Shown: positions 54,395 through 63,889, counted from the first letter of the stretch. The stretch: DNA of 64,000 nucleotides from a bacterium 336/3 (GCA_001281695.1 LJIE01000001.1:2999521-3063520), one strand, 5' to 3'. Translations and numbers: made by a program. The notes: generated by a model not told the origin, from the letters alone.

Positions 54395-55639
54395 ATGCAG
54401 TTATTCAAAATAGTATTTTTTTATTTTTTTTCAATGACTGTTTTTAGTCAGAATATAGAGGCTGAACTTACCAAAATCTATACTCAAAACAATTTGATTG
54501 GCATGTCTGTGATTGGTATTTGTAACAAAGAAATTAAAATCAATTTTCATAAGGGATTTGCTCATGAAAAACAAAAAGTTACCATTCAAAAAAACACAAA
54601 ATATAGAATAGCTTCTGTTTCCAAAACAATTACAACCATTGCTCTCATGCAATTATGGGAAAAAGGTCTTTTTAAATTAGATGATGACATCAATAAATAT
54701 TTAGGCTTTTCTTTAAGGAATCCTTATTACCCTGATATACCTATTACTTTTAGAATGCTTTTATCTCATACTTCTTCTATCACAGATGGGACAGGTTATG
54801 AAAATTTTACTAACAGCAGTTATCAGAATAATATCCCTTCTGTTTCAGCATTATTTACTACACAAGGAGATTTTTATACCCCTGATATGTTCTTGAATAA
54901 AAAACCTAATAGTTTTTTTACTTATTCTAATGCTACTTATGGTATAATAGGTACACTCATAGAAAAAATCTCAGGGATGCGTTTTGATATGTATTGTAAG
55001 AAAAATATTTTTTCTCCTTTGGGATTGGATGCGAGTTTCAATATTCAAGATATTCAGAACTTACACCAAATAGCTACTTTGTATAGAAAAAAAGATAATG
55101 AGTGGATTCCTCAGACTGATAATTTTTCAGAAAAAAAGCCTCAGAATAAAGATTTGAGCAAGTACATTGTAGGTAGTAATGGTTTTATTTTTGCCCCTCA
55201 GGGTGGACTTCGTATTTCAGCTCAAGATTTAGCAACTCTTACTTTTATGTTTATGAATCACGGCATATACAAAAATGTAAGAATATTAAAGCCCGAAACA
55301 GTTAAGACTATGTTTTCTCCACAATGGACATACAATGGTTCTAATGGAGATGATTATCATGGCTTATTTAAACAGTGGGGTTTGGGTTTGCATATTACCA
55401 CACAAACAACTAAAGGAGATATCGTTTTTCCTAATAAAAAAATGACTGGACACCCTGGTGAAGCTTATGGGCTTATTAGTGATTGGTATATGAATTTAGA
55501 AACAGGTGAAGCCGTTATTTTTATCACAAATGGCTCTGCAAATCCATATAAAACAGGCTCAAAAAGTGCATTTTATGCTCCAGAAGAAGAAATTTTTCAA
55601 GCAGTATATCAAGCTTTACAAAAAAAATGCTCCAAATAA
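54395..55639 (+). CDS. Serine hydrolase, beta-lactamase family (class C-like)
   Basis: A 414-residue exported protein with a signal peptide (ending TVFSQ). The SxxK motif is Ser74-V-S-Lys77, the YxN motif is Tyr177-S-Asn179, and HPGEAYG near the C-terminus replaces the KTG motif in the fashion of esterase-like members. It may be a D-alanyl-D-alanine carboxypeptidase, peptidase or esterase rather than a lactamase. It is divergent from the GHL10 gene and convergent with the cNMP-binding gene. Confidence 0.83.
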   Translation: MQLFKIVFFYFFSMTVFSQNIEAELTKIYTQNNLIGMSVIGICNKEIKINFHKGFAHEKQKVTIQKNTKYRIASVSKTITTIALMQLWEKGLFKLDDDINKYLGFSLRNPYYPDIPITFRMLLSHTSSITDGTGYENFTNSSYQNNIPSVSALFTTQGDFYTPDMFLNKKPNSFFTYSNATYGIIGTLIEKISGMRFDMYCKKNIFSPLGLDASFNIQDIQNLHQIATLYRKKDNEWIPQTDNFSEKKPQNKDLSKYIVGSNGFIFAPQGGLRISAQDLATLTFMFMNHGIYKNVRILKPETVKTMFSPQWTYNGSNGDDYHGLFKQWGLGLHITTQTTKGDIVFPNKKMTGHPGEAYGLISDWYMNLETGEAVIFITNGSANPYKTGSKSAFYAPEEEIFQAVYQALQKKCSK

Positions 55640-55642
55640 ATA

Positions 55643-56191
55643 TTATTCTTCTTCTCTGCTCTGAAAAGTTTTCATGTAGGCATCGCCTATTGAAAACAGT
55701 CCAATATGTGTACGATAAGCATTAAAAAGATTTTTCGTATTTTCATCATAAATTTCAGCCAATGCAGTCATCATTTTAGCTTGAATGGAAGGCTTGTATT
55801 TAAAAATTTCTAAAATATTTACTTGAGGAATCACATATAACCAACTCTCTTCTGAACGGACTACAGCATTATACACTCTTTCGCTCTCTAGAAGCAAAGC
55901 ATTTACCCCAATAGCAATATATCTTTTAGCAAAAGCCAAAGGTTCAAAATTTTCTTGTAAATCAAGGTTTAACTCTACCATACCAGATTGAATGATGTAC
56001 AGAGCTTGCCCTGGGTCGTTTCTAAAAAAAACCACCTCGTTTTGTTTATACTCTCTTAAATGAACGAAAGGAATGAATTCTTCAAGCTCTTTTTCATTGA
56101 GTTTCTCAAACAATTTTACTTTCCTGAAAAAAGCAAAAAACTCTAATTCTTTTCTTGTATAGACTTTTCGGAATGGGTTTGGGATTTTCAT
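55643..56191 (-). CDS. Cyclic-nucleotide-binding domain protein without DNA-binding domain
   Basis: A 182-residue protein with a CAP_ED beta-roll (about 25-130: LFEKLNEKELEEFIPFVHL, EVVFFRNDPGQALYIIQSGM) followed by helices without a helix-turn-helix. Typical cAMP-contacting residues are not evident. An upstream ATG at 56215 would overlap tilS; 56191 is preferred. It is the third gene of a compact set with a PAS sensor and tilS. Confidence 0.75.
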   Translation of the reverse strand: MKIPNPFRKVYTRKELEFFAFFRKVKLFEKLNEKELEEFIPFVHLREYKQNEVVFFRNDPGQALYIIQSGMVELNLDLQENFEPLAFAKRYIAIGVNALLLESERVYNAVVRSEESWLYVIPQVNILEIFKYKPSIQAKMMTALAEIYDENTKNLFNAYRTHIGLFSIGDAYMKTFQSREEE

Positions 56192-56201
56192 AGCAAGATA
56201 T

Positions 56202-57512
56202 TTATTGAAACTCAAATTCTACTTTTAATACTTTCTGGGTTTGAGAAGTAATTTTAAAAGCCTCACTACCCCTTAGACCTGCAATATACACTATTTTTTC
56301 GCCTGAAATTACAACAAAAATTCTGTTCTTAAGATTTTTTGGGATTTTCTGGTTGATAAGAAAATCGCTTACTTTTTGTTTTCCTTTCATACCCAATGGC
56401 TGAAAGCTATCACCTTGCTCCCAAACTCTAATTTTTAAAGGAAACTCTAGTTTTTCTACATCTAAATAAGCTATTGTATTATTTCTTTCAAAAATGATGT
56501 TTTGATTATCTATAACTTTACTTTTTAAGTAAAAAAAAGGTGTTTCAAGATTCTCATTGATATTTAGATAATACTCTGTTTTTGGTATTTCCTGAAAAAT
56601 TATGGGCGTTATTACAAGCCTATTTCTATCCCAAACAGCCCAGTAATTTTCAGAGTAAAAGTCTGCTCCTGTTTCCTTACAATCAGCTATTTGCTGGCAT
56701 TGTCGAAAAGAAAAATCGTACTCTTTGAGTATTTCATAAAGCAAAGGCATATCTATACTCTCATGCAATTGTAGATAAACTACTTGTCCTTTTATTTGTA
56801 AGTATTGCTCCTTGATAGATTGTACTTTTTCTTGATATACTTTTTCTACACTCTGCAAACGAACTGTTGTTTCTGAAAAAGTATCTAAAAGATTACTATT
56901 GAGCGTTTCTAAGGCTGGTACAATCTGATGGCGAATAAAATTTCGAGTATATTTATCAGAAGCATTGGAAGCATCCTCCATCCATACAATATCGCTTTTT
57001 TGAGCAAAATCTTCTATTTGTCTGCGTGTGGCAAAAAGTAAAGGGCGAATGATGCTTCCTTTTTTGGATAAAATACCTCTCAAACCTGCAATTCCTGTAC
57101 CTTTGGCTAAATTATAAAGTGTAGTTTCAAGGCTATCATTCAAATGGTGAGCTGTAGCAATGTAATGATAAGCATATTGCTCTCTTACTTCTTCAAAAAA
57201 ACTATAACGCAACTCTCTTGCAGCCATTTGAATAGAAACTTTATACTCTTTTGCATAAAGTTCTGTATCAAATTTTCTAAAATAAAAAGGTATTTGAAAC
57301 TTTTTAGCAAGGTTTTCTACAAAAATAGCTTCTTGATCAGCCTCTTCTCTTAAGCCAAAATGACAATGAATGATACCAAATTTGTAAGGAGATTGAGCAA
57401 ATACGTGAGCCATTACTATAGAGTCTATTCCTCCACTAATAGCAAGCAAGATTTTATCATTTGCTTCAAATAGTTGTTCTTTTTTTACAAATTGAATAAA
57501 ATCTTGATACAT
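56202..57512 (-). CDS. tilS: tRNA(Ile)-lysidine synthase
   Basis: A 436-residue TilS. The PP-loop motif SGGIDS (26-31) and HCHFGLR, the RxxR-type TRNFIRHQIVPAL block and the C-terminal TilS domain (IRVWEQGDSFQPLGMKGKQKVSDFL) are present. It converts the wobble cytidine of the ATA-reading tRNA-Ile to lysidine and is essential. It starts 1 base after the PAS-sensor stop and is 10 bases ahead of the cNMP-binding gene. Confidence 0.95.
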   Translation of the reverse strand: MYQDFIQFVKKEQLFEANDKILLAISGGIDSIVMAHVFAQSPYKFGIIHCHFGLREEADQEAIFVENLAKKFQIPFYFRKFDTELYAKEYKVSIQMAARELRYSFFEEVREQYAYHYIATAHHLNDSLETTLYNLAKGTGIAGLRGILSKKGSIIRPLLFATRRQIEDFAQKSDIVWMEDASNASDKYTRNFIRHQIVPALETLNSNLLDTFSETTVRLQSVEKVYQEKVQSIKEQYLQIKGQVVYLQLHESIDMPLLYEILKEYDFSFRQCQQIADCKETGADFYSENYWAVWDRNRLVITPIIFQEIPKTEYYLNINENLETPFFYLKSKVIDNQNIIFERNNTIAYLDVEKLEFPLKIRVWEQGDSFQPLGMKGKQKVSDFLINQKIPKNLKNRIFVVISGEKIVYIAGLRGSEAFKITSQTQKVLKVEFEFQ

Positions 57513-57513
57513 T

Positions 57514-58458
57514 TTAACTTTCTGTCTTTTTTACAATAGCATGGATTACAGTATCTAACTCTTGAGCAGCTTGTTTCATATATTCAAAGAGTTTGGCATT
57601 TTCATCATCCAATTTTGATTTATCTATAATATCTATTAAACCTAAAATAGAACTTAATGGACGACGTATAGTGTGTGATTGAATATAGGCTATTTCCTCT
57701 AAACTTGCATTTTGTCTTTTTAGTTTATCAATATTGGTATAATTGAATGAAACAGCCCAAACGCCTTGGTTATCATTGAATACAGGAAACATACGTGTTT
57801 GAACCCATAATTTTGTGCCATTTGGAAAATTTAGTTCTCTTTCAGAAGAAATGGGCATTCCATCTAAAACTTTCTTAAAATTATATTTTATGGTATCTAC
57901 TGCATCAGAAGAAGCATAATCGAATATATTTTGTCCTTCTTGCATTTCTTGGTTATAAAGAACTTTACAACTTTCCTGAGCTGCTTTGTTGAAAGATAGT
58001 ATTTTCCCATCGGTATCTACTAAAATGTTGATATCAGAAGTGCTATTTAAGATAGCCTTGAGCATTCCTTCTGATTTTCTTAGAATTACCTCTTGTCTTT
58101 TTTTATCTGTAATATCTCGCAACACAAATATATAACCAGCCTCAAAGGGATAGAGAAACACCCTAAACCACGTATCATTTTTTTCTAAGTAAAATACCTC
58201 TTCTTGGACTTCTTGGCTTCTTGAAGCTCTGTGAATCATATCTTTGTAAATACTTACCTTTTGAGGTTCAAGTGGTGAAAAAAGGCTTCTGCCCAATATT
58301 TCGTCTTCAGAGAATTCTAAATATTTTAAAAAGGTTTTATTAACTTTAATAACTTCTTTTTGGTGGTTGATAACTAAAAATCCTTCTTTGATAATATCTA
58401 ATACTTCGTTTGTGAGTCGTGTATAATTTATAAGGGAAGAGTAAAATTCTTGAGTCAT
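57514..58458 (-). CDS. PAS-PAS sensor protein with a histidine-kinase-like phosphoacceptor domain but no ATPase domain
   Basis: A 314-residue protein. Two PAS domains occur: about 15-125 (EGFLVINHQKEVIKVNKTFL, GYIFVLRDITDKKR) and 135-245 (ILVDTDGKILSFNKAAQ, LWVQTRMFPVFNDN). A dimerisation segment follows with SHTIRRPLSSILGLIDII (His near 272), the usual H-box, and then the gene ends. The catalytic ATPase domain is missing and there is no room for it, because tilS begins 1 base later. It may be a phosphoacceptor or a signalling partner for other kinases. It has its own good promoter. Confidence 0.78.
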   Translation of the reverse strand: MTQEFYSSLINYTRLTNEVLDIIKEGFLVINHQKEVIKVNKTFLKYLEFSEDEILGRSLFSPLEPQKVSIYKDMIHRASRSQEVQEEVFYLEKNDTWFRVFLYPFEAGYIFVLRDITDKKRQEVILRKSEGMLKAILNSTSDINILVDTDGKILSFNKAAQESCKVLYNQEMQEGQNIFDYASSDAVDTIKYNFKKVLDGMPISSERELNFPNGTKLWVQTRMFPVFNDNQGVWAVSFNYTNIDKLKRQNASLEEIAYIQSHTIRRPLSSILGLIDIIDKSKLDDENAKLFEYMKQAAQELDTVIHAIVKKTES

Positions 58459-58485
58459 TTCTTAAAAGTTTTGTCGTATATTTGC

Positions 58486-58516
58486 CAAAAATATGTTTTT
58501 TTTTATTTCAAACAAA
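58486..58516 (-). promoter_or_regulatory. Consensus Bacteroidota promoter of the PAS-tilS-cNMP unit
   Basis: On the minus strand TTTG (58513-58516), a 19-base spacer and TATTTTTG (58486-58493), a perfect TAnnTTTG match. The start codon is 28 bases downstream. A plus-strand TATATTTG (58477-58484) lies back to back and may belong to ubiE. Confidence 0.65.
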
Positions 58517-58564
58517 ACAGTAAAACTATCCGTTTTTTAGTTTTACAAGATTCTTTCTTTAATT

Positions 58565-59296
58565 ATGACTGTACTTCCTTATACCAAAGACAACAAAGGT
58601 AAAAAAGAACAAGTAGCTGAAATGTTTGATAACATTTCTCCTAAATACGACCTTCTCAATAGAGTTTTAAGTGTGGGTATTGATATTATTTGGCGAAAGC
58701 AAGCTCTTTCTTTCCTTAAAAAAGACAATCCAAAGTTTATGTTGGATATTGCAACCGGCACTGGTGATTTTGCGTTAGAAGCTTTGGCACAACTCAAGCC
58801 TGAAAAAATTATAGGCGTAGATATTTCGGAAGGAATGCTTGCTCAAGGAAGAGAAAAAATGAAAAATAAAAAGTTAGAGCATAAAATTGAACTCCAAAAA
58901 GGTGATTCGGAACGATTGTTGTTTGATGATAATACTTTTGATGCTGTAATCGTAGCTTTTGGTGTTAGAAATTTTGAAAACCTTGAAAAAGGGCTTTCAG
59001 ATATGTATAGAGTGCTAAAACCTGAAGGGAAAGTGGTTATTTTGGAATTTTCAAAACCGAAGGTATTTCCGATAAAGCAATTGTATAATTTTTATTTTAA
59101 GAATATTTTGCCGAATATTGGCAAAGCCATTTCCAAAGATGCAAGAGCTTACACGTATCTGCCCGAATCTGTTCAGGCTTTCCCAGAAGGAAACAGTTTT
59201 GTAAGCATTTTAGAAAAAGTTGGCTTTCAAGAAACACTTTGCAAGCCTTTGAGCTTTGGAATTAGTTCAGTTTATGTAGGAAAAAAGAAAGTTTAA
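58565..59296 (+). CDS. ubiE: Demethylmenaquinone methyltransferase (UbiE/MenG)
   Basis: A 243-residue SAM-dependent methyltransferase with the UbiE signatures: KYDLLNRVLSVGIDIIWRK near the start, LDIATGTGDFALEAL, GVDISEGMLAQGREKMK and RVLKPEGKVVILEFSKP. It performs the last step of menaquinone synthesis. It is followed by porT after 14 bases, a neighbourhood conserved across Bacteroidota. Confidence 0.95.
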   Translation: MTVLPYTKDNKGKKEQVAEMFDNISPKYDLLNRVLSVGIDIIWRKQALSFLKKDNPKFMLDIATGTGDFALEALAQLKPEKIIGVDISEGMLAQGREKMKNKKLEHKIELQKGDSERLLFDDNTFDAVIVAFGVRNFENLEKGLSDMYRVLKPEGKVVILEFSKPKVFPIKQLYNFYFKNILPNIGKAISKDARAYTYLPESVQAFPEGNSFVSILEKVGFQETLCKPLSFGISSVYVGKKKV

Positions 59297-59310
59297 ATAT
59301 TTAGTATTCA

Positions 59311-60000
59311 ATGAAATTTTTGCGTTTTTTAGTCTTAAACTTTATTTCTTGTGTATTTTTATTTCCATCAATTAGCTTTGCACAAGGGCATATCACTCAT
59401 TTAGACGATTATGATGAAAAACCCATTCATTATGGTTTTGTTTTAGGGCTGAATCAGTCTTGGTTTAACATGAAAACCAGTGATGCTTACGCTAATAGCA
59501 ATTTTATAGCAAAAACAAAGTTTTCAACAGGTTTTGCTGTTGGGCTTTCTATGAGTCTCCAGCCTACAGAACTTTTTGCTATCAGAATATCGCCTTCGGC
59601 TGTCTTTGGACAACGCATCATTACCTTCCAAGACCAAGCAACCAATGTAGTCACAGAAAAAGTGGTAGAATCTACAATTGGCGAAATCCCTATTACATTC
59701 AAATTCAAATCGCAACGCAGACACAATGGACGTATGTTTATGCTTTTGGGTATCAAACCTTCGTTTTCGCTTGCTACTAAAGCAGCTCAAGAAACCGAAC
59801 GCATTCGTGTAAAAACTACCGATTTCGCTATTGAATATGGATTTGGATTTGAAAAATTTAACGAAATGTTCAAATTTGCTCCTGAAATACGTTTTTCACA
59901 TGGTTTAGGAAATATTCTTGTCCCTGATGCCAATCAATTTAGTAGTCAAATCAGCAGACTTGTAAACCACAGCGTTTCATTCTATCTGTTTTTTGAATAG
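59311..60000 (+). CDS. porT: Type IX secretion system protein PorT
   Basis: A 229-residue outer-membrane beta-barrel protein with a signal peptide (ending SISFAQ). The body starts YGFVLGLNQSWFNMKTS and shows alternating strands (FSTGFAVGLSMSLQPTELFAIRI-type, GEIPITFKFKSQRRH) to a C-terminal aromatic (SFYLFFE). Sequence style and the position directly after ubiE identify it as PorT, an essential part of T9SS. The next gene starts 1 base after its stop. Confidence 0.88.
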   Translation: MKFLRFLVLNFISCVFLFPSISFAQGHITHLDDYDEKPIHYGFVLGLNQSWFNMKTSDAYANSNFIAKTKFSTGFAVGLSMSLQPTELFAIRISPSAVFGQRIITFQDQATNVVTEKVVESTIGEIPITFKFKSQRRHNGRMFMLLGIKPSFSLATKAAQETERIRVKTTDFAIEYGFGFEKFNEMFKFAPEIRFSHGLGNILVPDANQFSSQISRLVNHSVSFYLFFE

Positions 60001-60001
60001 C

Positions 60002-61069
60002 ATGTTAAAAGCTACACAAGACGTTTTAAATTATTTCAAAGAATCTCGTCAAGATTATAGTGTCATAAAAGCCTATTGTCGTACTATTTATCTCTTAGGT
60101 ACACAAGAAGATTTTCAAGTTATTGAGGCTTTTTTCCTTGAAAACTTTCAAAATTCATATACTCATGCTTTGGTGAATATACTCATCAAATCTGAAAATC
60201 CTCACAACACAGCCCAATTAATTTTAGACACTTGTTTTGAAAATAATTTGCTCAAAGAAAATGCTCCCAAAGAATTATTAAACCTATTAGGCTACTTTCG
60301 ATATGAGCCTGCCCTACCTATTTTAGAACATTATGTATTTCAAGAAAATAGTTATTATATCAACCAATCGGCTGTTTTAGGGATTTTATATTTCGATTGT
60401 AGCCATCTGCAAGACCAAATCAAGCAAGCTATAGAGGAATGTTATGGAAAGAATTTATTTAAAGAGTTTATGCCTGCTTTGGTAGCCAAGTTAGATGACA
60501 AAACAGAAATTTTAGAAAATTTATACACCTTAGGTGCTACCATTTGTTCCACAGACTGCAACGGAGGCATTGTATTGGGCTTTGCTCTTTCAGGTGCAGA
60601 GGGCGAAACATATTTCAGAAAAGTATATGCTGACCCATATTGGGAGCTTGATTCTGGTGCAACAGGCTCTGTATATTGGACTTATATGGGCTTTCAGCAT
60701 TTCGGCATTACATTTAAAAAATTATACCAAGAACTTAAAAATACACAAGACCCTAAAATTGAAAAGCATTTAACTAGACTTATACTTGGGTTTTTAAGGC
60801 TCAAAATTAATCTAAACCTTAAATCTGAGATGTTACCCATTCAAAATAATGTTTCTGAGAGTTTTTTGTCTATTTACAAAAGGCTGTATGGCTGGGAAGA
60901 CCCAAATAAAAGCAATAATATCACTGATTTTGCAAAAAAACATGATATAGATAAAAAATCTTATGAGTATGATTTACAAAAGGAAGCCTACGAATTAGAA
61001 CGGCTATTGGGACAAAAAGTCCAAGAAGAAATTTTATTACAGAATTTAAAGTCAGAAAATATTCATTAG
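60002..61069 (+). CDS. Protein of unknown function, helical repeat-like
   Basis: A 355-residue cytoplasmic protein. The first two thirds look like stacked helices in a HEAT-like pattern (FKESRQDYSVIKAYCRTIYL, KELLNLLGYFRYEPALPILE), then ICSTDCNGGIVLGFAL, a conspicuously different block, and a charged helical C-terminus. No family is recognised. The ATG at 60002 follows the porT stop by 1 base; an upstream TTG (59993) is rejected. Tight spacing makes co-translation with PorT likely. Confidence 0.65.
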   Translation: MLKATQDVLNYFKESRQDYSVIKAYCRTIYLLGTQEDFQVIEAFFLENFQNSYTHALVNILIKSENPHNTAQLILDTCFENNLLKENAPKELLNLLGYFRYEPALPILEHYVFQENSYYINQSAVLGILYFDCSHLQDQIKQAIEECYGKNLFKEFMPALVAKLDDKTEILENLYTLGATICSTDCNGGIVLGFALSGAEGETYFRKVYADPYWELDSGATGSVYWTYMGFQHFGITFKKLYQELKNTQDPKIEKHLTRLILGFLRLKINLNLKSEMLPIQNNVSESFLSIYKRLYGWEDPNKSNNITDFAKKHDIDKKSYEYDLQKEAYELERLLGQKVQEEILLQNLKSENIH

Positions 61070-61132
61070 CTATAAAATAAAGACTATTTTGCAAACGTTT
61101 ATTTTGCAACAACGTTTCAAAAATACAAACCC

Positions 61133-63238
61133 ATGAAAAAGTTATTTTTAATCATTGCTTTATTCTCATTTATGAAAGTAAAAGGCCAAACTACTCCCCC
61201 AAAAGCAACTATCAAGCCCAAAGAACTGATTACACATGGGCATAAACGTATTGACAACTATTATTGGCTCAACAATCGAGAAAATCCTGAAGTCATTGAG
61301 TATCTCAAAGCAGAAAATGCTTATTTGGATAAAATGATGTCTCCAAGTAAAAAGCTACAAGACAAGCTTTTTGATGAAATGAAGGCTCGTATCAAAGAAG
61401 ATGATGAGAGTTTACCTTACAAATCCAATGGTTATTTTTATTATACTCGTTTTGAGAAAGGAAAGGAATATGCTATCAGTTGTCGTAAAAAAGGCGATTT
61501 GAAAGCTCAAGAAGAAATTTTATTAGACCAAAACGAATTGGCTAAAAAGTCAAAATATTTTGCATTGGGAGCTTTATCAGTAAGCACTGATAACCAACTC
61601 ATTGCCTACGCTACTGATACTGTAAGCCGTAGAATTTATACTGTGTATTTTAAAGATTTGAAAACAGGTAAAAATCTACCTGATGTGATTAAAAATACAA
61701 CTGGCAATGTGGTTTGGGCAAATGACAACAAAACTTTGTTTTATAGTCGCCAAGACCAACAAACTTTGCGTGCTTTCCAAATTTATAAACATACTTTGGG
61801 TACAGATGCAAGCAAAGACGAATTGGTGTATGAAGAAAAAGATGAAACTTTTAGCTGTTATGTAAGCAAAACAAAATCAAAGAAATACATTATGATTGTC
61901 TCTGGTAGTACAGTAGCTTCAGAAGTTCGTTTCTTGGATGCTGACAAACCTGCTGGCAAATTTCAAATATTTTTACCTCGTAAAAGAGACCATTTGTATA
62001 GTGTGAGTCATTTTGGAGATAAATTTTATGTTGTAACCAACATGGATGCTCTTAACTATAAACTCATGGAAACATCTGTAAAGAAAACAGATGATATAAA
62101 GCTTTGGAAAGAAGTAATTGCACACAGAAAAGATGTTTTCTTAGAAGACGTTGAGATTTTCAAAGATTTCTTGGTAGTTGGTGAGCGTAAAAATGGCTTA
62201 CTTAATATGCGTGTGATTCGTTGGAAAGACAAACAAGAACATTTCTTAGATTTTGGAGAAGCTGCTTATTCTGCTTATGCCTCTGTAAACCCTGATTTTG
62301 ACACTAAGATCTTGCGTTATGGTTATACTTCGCTAACAACGCCCAACTCCACTTATGACTACGACATGGAGAAACGTACCAAAACCCTTATGAAGCAACA
62401 AGAAATTTTAGGTGGTAAATTTGATTCTAAAAACTACATCACCGAAAGAATTTATGTTACTGCTCGTGATGGGGCAAAAGTACCAATGTCAATAGTTTAC
62501 CATAAAAATACCAAAAAAGATGGCAATGCTCCCCTACTTCAGTATGCGTATGGTTCGTATGGGGCAACGATGGATGTATATTTTAGTTCTGCAAGATTGA
62601 GTTTGCTTGATAGAGGCTTCGTATATGCTCTTTGCCATATCAGAGGTGGACAAGATTTGGGTAGAGCTTGGTATGATGATGGTAAAATGTTCAACAAGAA
62701 AAATACTTTCTACGACTTTATTGATTGTTCCGTATATTTATTAGAAAACAAATATACCAACAAAGAAAAATTATTTGCAGAAGGTGGTAGTGCTGGTGGC
62801 TTATTGATGGGTGCTATTGCAAATATGCGTCCCGATTTGTATAAAGGTATTATTGCGGAAGTACCTTTTGTAGATGTCATTACAACCATGCTTGATGAGT
62901 CTATTCCTCTGACTACAGGCGAATGGGACGAGTGGGGAAATCCTAAAAATGTAGATAGCTATGTTTATATGCTTTCTTACTCTCCCTACGACCAAGTAGA
63001 AAAACGCCCTTACCCTCATATGCTTGTAACCACAGGTCTTTACGACTCACAAGTACAATATTGGGAGCCTGCTAAATGGGTAGCGAAACTTCGTACTCTC
63101 AAAACAGATAACAACATGCTTCTTTTGCATACCAATATGGATGCTGGACATGGTGGAGCTTCTGGACGCTTCCAAGCTCTGAAAGAAGTAGCTCTTAATT
63201 TTGCCTTTATGTTCCAAATTTTAGGTATTACAGAATAA
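61133..63238 (+). CDS. ptrB: Oligopeptidase B-type prolyl oligopeptidase (S9 family)
   Basis: A 701-residue serine peptidase with a signal peptide (ending KVKGQ). The N-terminal beta-propeller contains RIDNYYWLNNRENPEVIEYL and SYGYTSL-type strands; the catalytic alpha/beta domain begins near 440. The triad is Ser553 in EGGSAGG, Asp638 in GLYDSQ and His673 in AGHGGASGR. Family enzymes cleave short peptides after basic residues, probably in the periplasm here. A terminator follows. Confidence 0.92.
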   Translation: MKKLFLIIALFSFMKVKGQTTPPKATIKPKELITHGHKRIDNYYWLNNRENPEVIEYLKAENAYLDKMMSPSKKLQDKLFDEMKARIKEDDESLPYKSNGYFYYTRFEKGKEYAISCRKKGDLKAQEEILLDQNELAKKSKYFALGALSVSTDNQLIAYATDTVSRRIYTVYFKDLKTGKNLPDVIKNTTGNVVWANDNKTLFYSRQDQQTLRAFQIYKHTLGTDASKDELVYEEKDETFSCYVSKTKSKKYIMIVSGSTVASEVRFLDADKPAGKFQIFLPRKRDHLYSVSHFGDKFYVVTNMDALNYKLMETSVKKTDDIKLWKEVIAHRKDVFLEDVEIFKDFLVVGERKNGLLNMRVIRWKDKQEHFLDFGEAAYSAYASVNPDFDTKILRYGYTSLTTPNSTYDYDMEKRTKTLMKQQEILGGKFDSKNYITERIYVTARDGAKVPMSIVYHKNTKKDGNAPLLQYAYGSYGATMDVYFSSARLSLLDRGFVYALCHIRGGQDLGRAWYDDGKMFNKKNTFYDFIDCSVYLLENKYTNKEKLFAEGGSAGGLLMGAIANMRPDLYKGIIAEVPFVDVITTMLDESIPLTTGEWDEWGNPKNVDSYVYMLSYSPYDQVEKRPYPHMLVTTGLYDSQVQYWEPAKWVAKLRTLKTDNNMLLLHTNMDAGHGGASGRFQALKEVALNFAFMFQILGITE

Positions 63239-63263
63239 TTTTTTTAATATATTTGCATTTTCA

Positions 63264-63297
63264 AGCATCAGAGACTTTTCGTTTCTGATGCTTTTTT
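63264..63297 (+). terminator. Intrinsic terminator after oligopeptidase B
   Basis: A 12-bp stem AGCATCAGAGAC (63264-63275) / GTTTCTGATGCT (63281-63292) with one GU pair, loop TTTTC, and a following T run. Confidence 0.82.
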
Positions 63298-63314
63298 GTG
63301 AAAAATTAAAAATG

Positions 63315-63374
63315 ATGACTCAAGAAGAACGCCAACAAAAATTTGAGCTTTTTGTAGAAGCTATGAATGTACCT
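63315..63374 (+). repeat. Direct repeat, gene-head copy 1 (copy 2 at 63830-63889)
   Basis: The first 60 bases of the two tandem membrane genes differ at three positions only; the first 41 are identical. Beyond base 60 the genes are unalike. Confidence 0.85.
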
Positions 63375-63827
63375 TTAGAAATTAGAACAAATAAACTAGT
63401 TTCAAGATTTTCTATTCTACCATTATTAACATTTTTATTTATGCTAATAGGAATAGTCTTAGTTCCCTTTAGTATTATAAATATAAAATTTATTTATGGG
63501 AGCATCACTCTCATCATTTCTAGTATATTAATACTTGTTTGGTTCCTTTTCCAGAAAGGTGAAAAAGAAAAAAAGATTGAAATGATTATAAATTATAACG
63601 GTATTGATACACACGAAGTAGGTTTTTGGGGATGGGATGATATTTCTGATGAGCATATTAGATATGATAAAAGTACTGAACATCCAAAATCCTATTTATG
63701 CTATGAATGCCCTAATGGAAGTGTAAGGATTTTACTCTCAGATTATGAGGAATGTTCTGGTTTAGGTTTTTATTTAAAACAATATCGAGAATTTCATTAC
63801 ATCAAGAAAAATACTTTTAATTTATAA
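63315..63827 (+). CDS. Two-helix membrane protein with a PH-like C-terminal domain, first tandem copy
   Basis: A 170-residue protein. The N-terminal MTQEERQQKFELFVEAMN head is followed by two transmembrane helices (about 34-56 and 59-80) and a C-terminal beta domain with IINYNGIDTHEVGFWGWDDI, YLCYECPNGSVRILLSDYE and LKQYREFHY, reminiscent of bacterial PH-like domains. An earlier ATG (63288) lies inside the terminator and is rejected. The second copy begins 3 bases after the stop, sharing the same head. Confidence 0.7.
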   Translation: MTQEERQQKFELFVEAMNVPLEIRTNKLVSRFSILPLLTFLFMLIGIVLVPFSIINIKFIYGSITLIISSILILVWFLFQKGEKEKKIEMIINYNGIDTHEVGFWGWDDISDEHIRYDKSTEHPKSYLCYECPNGSVRILLSDYEECSGLGFYLKQYREFHYIKKNTFNL

Positions 63828-63829
63828 CT

Positions 63830-63889
63830 ATGACTCAAGAAGAACGCCAACAAAAATTTGAGCTTTTTGTGCAAGCTATGAATGTGCCT
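63830..63889 (+). repeat. Direct repeat, gene-head copy 2 (copy 1 at 63315-63374)
   Basis: Second copy of the 60-base repeat, again placed exactly at a start codon. Confidence 0.85.

Noticed and set aside
57514-58458. Missing kinase ATPase domain explained by a frameshift
   Set aside because: tilS starts 1 base after the stop codon, so there is no residual ATPase sequence in any frame.
63288-63314. Earlier ATG for the first tandem membrane protein
   Set aside because: It lies inside the oligopeptidase B terminator; the second copy shows that the head starts at MTQEERQQ.
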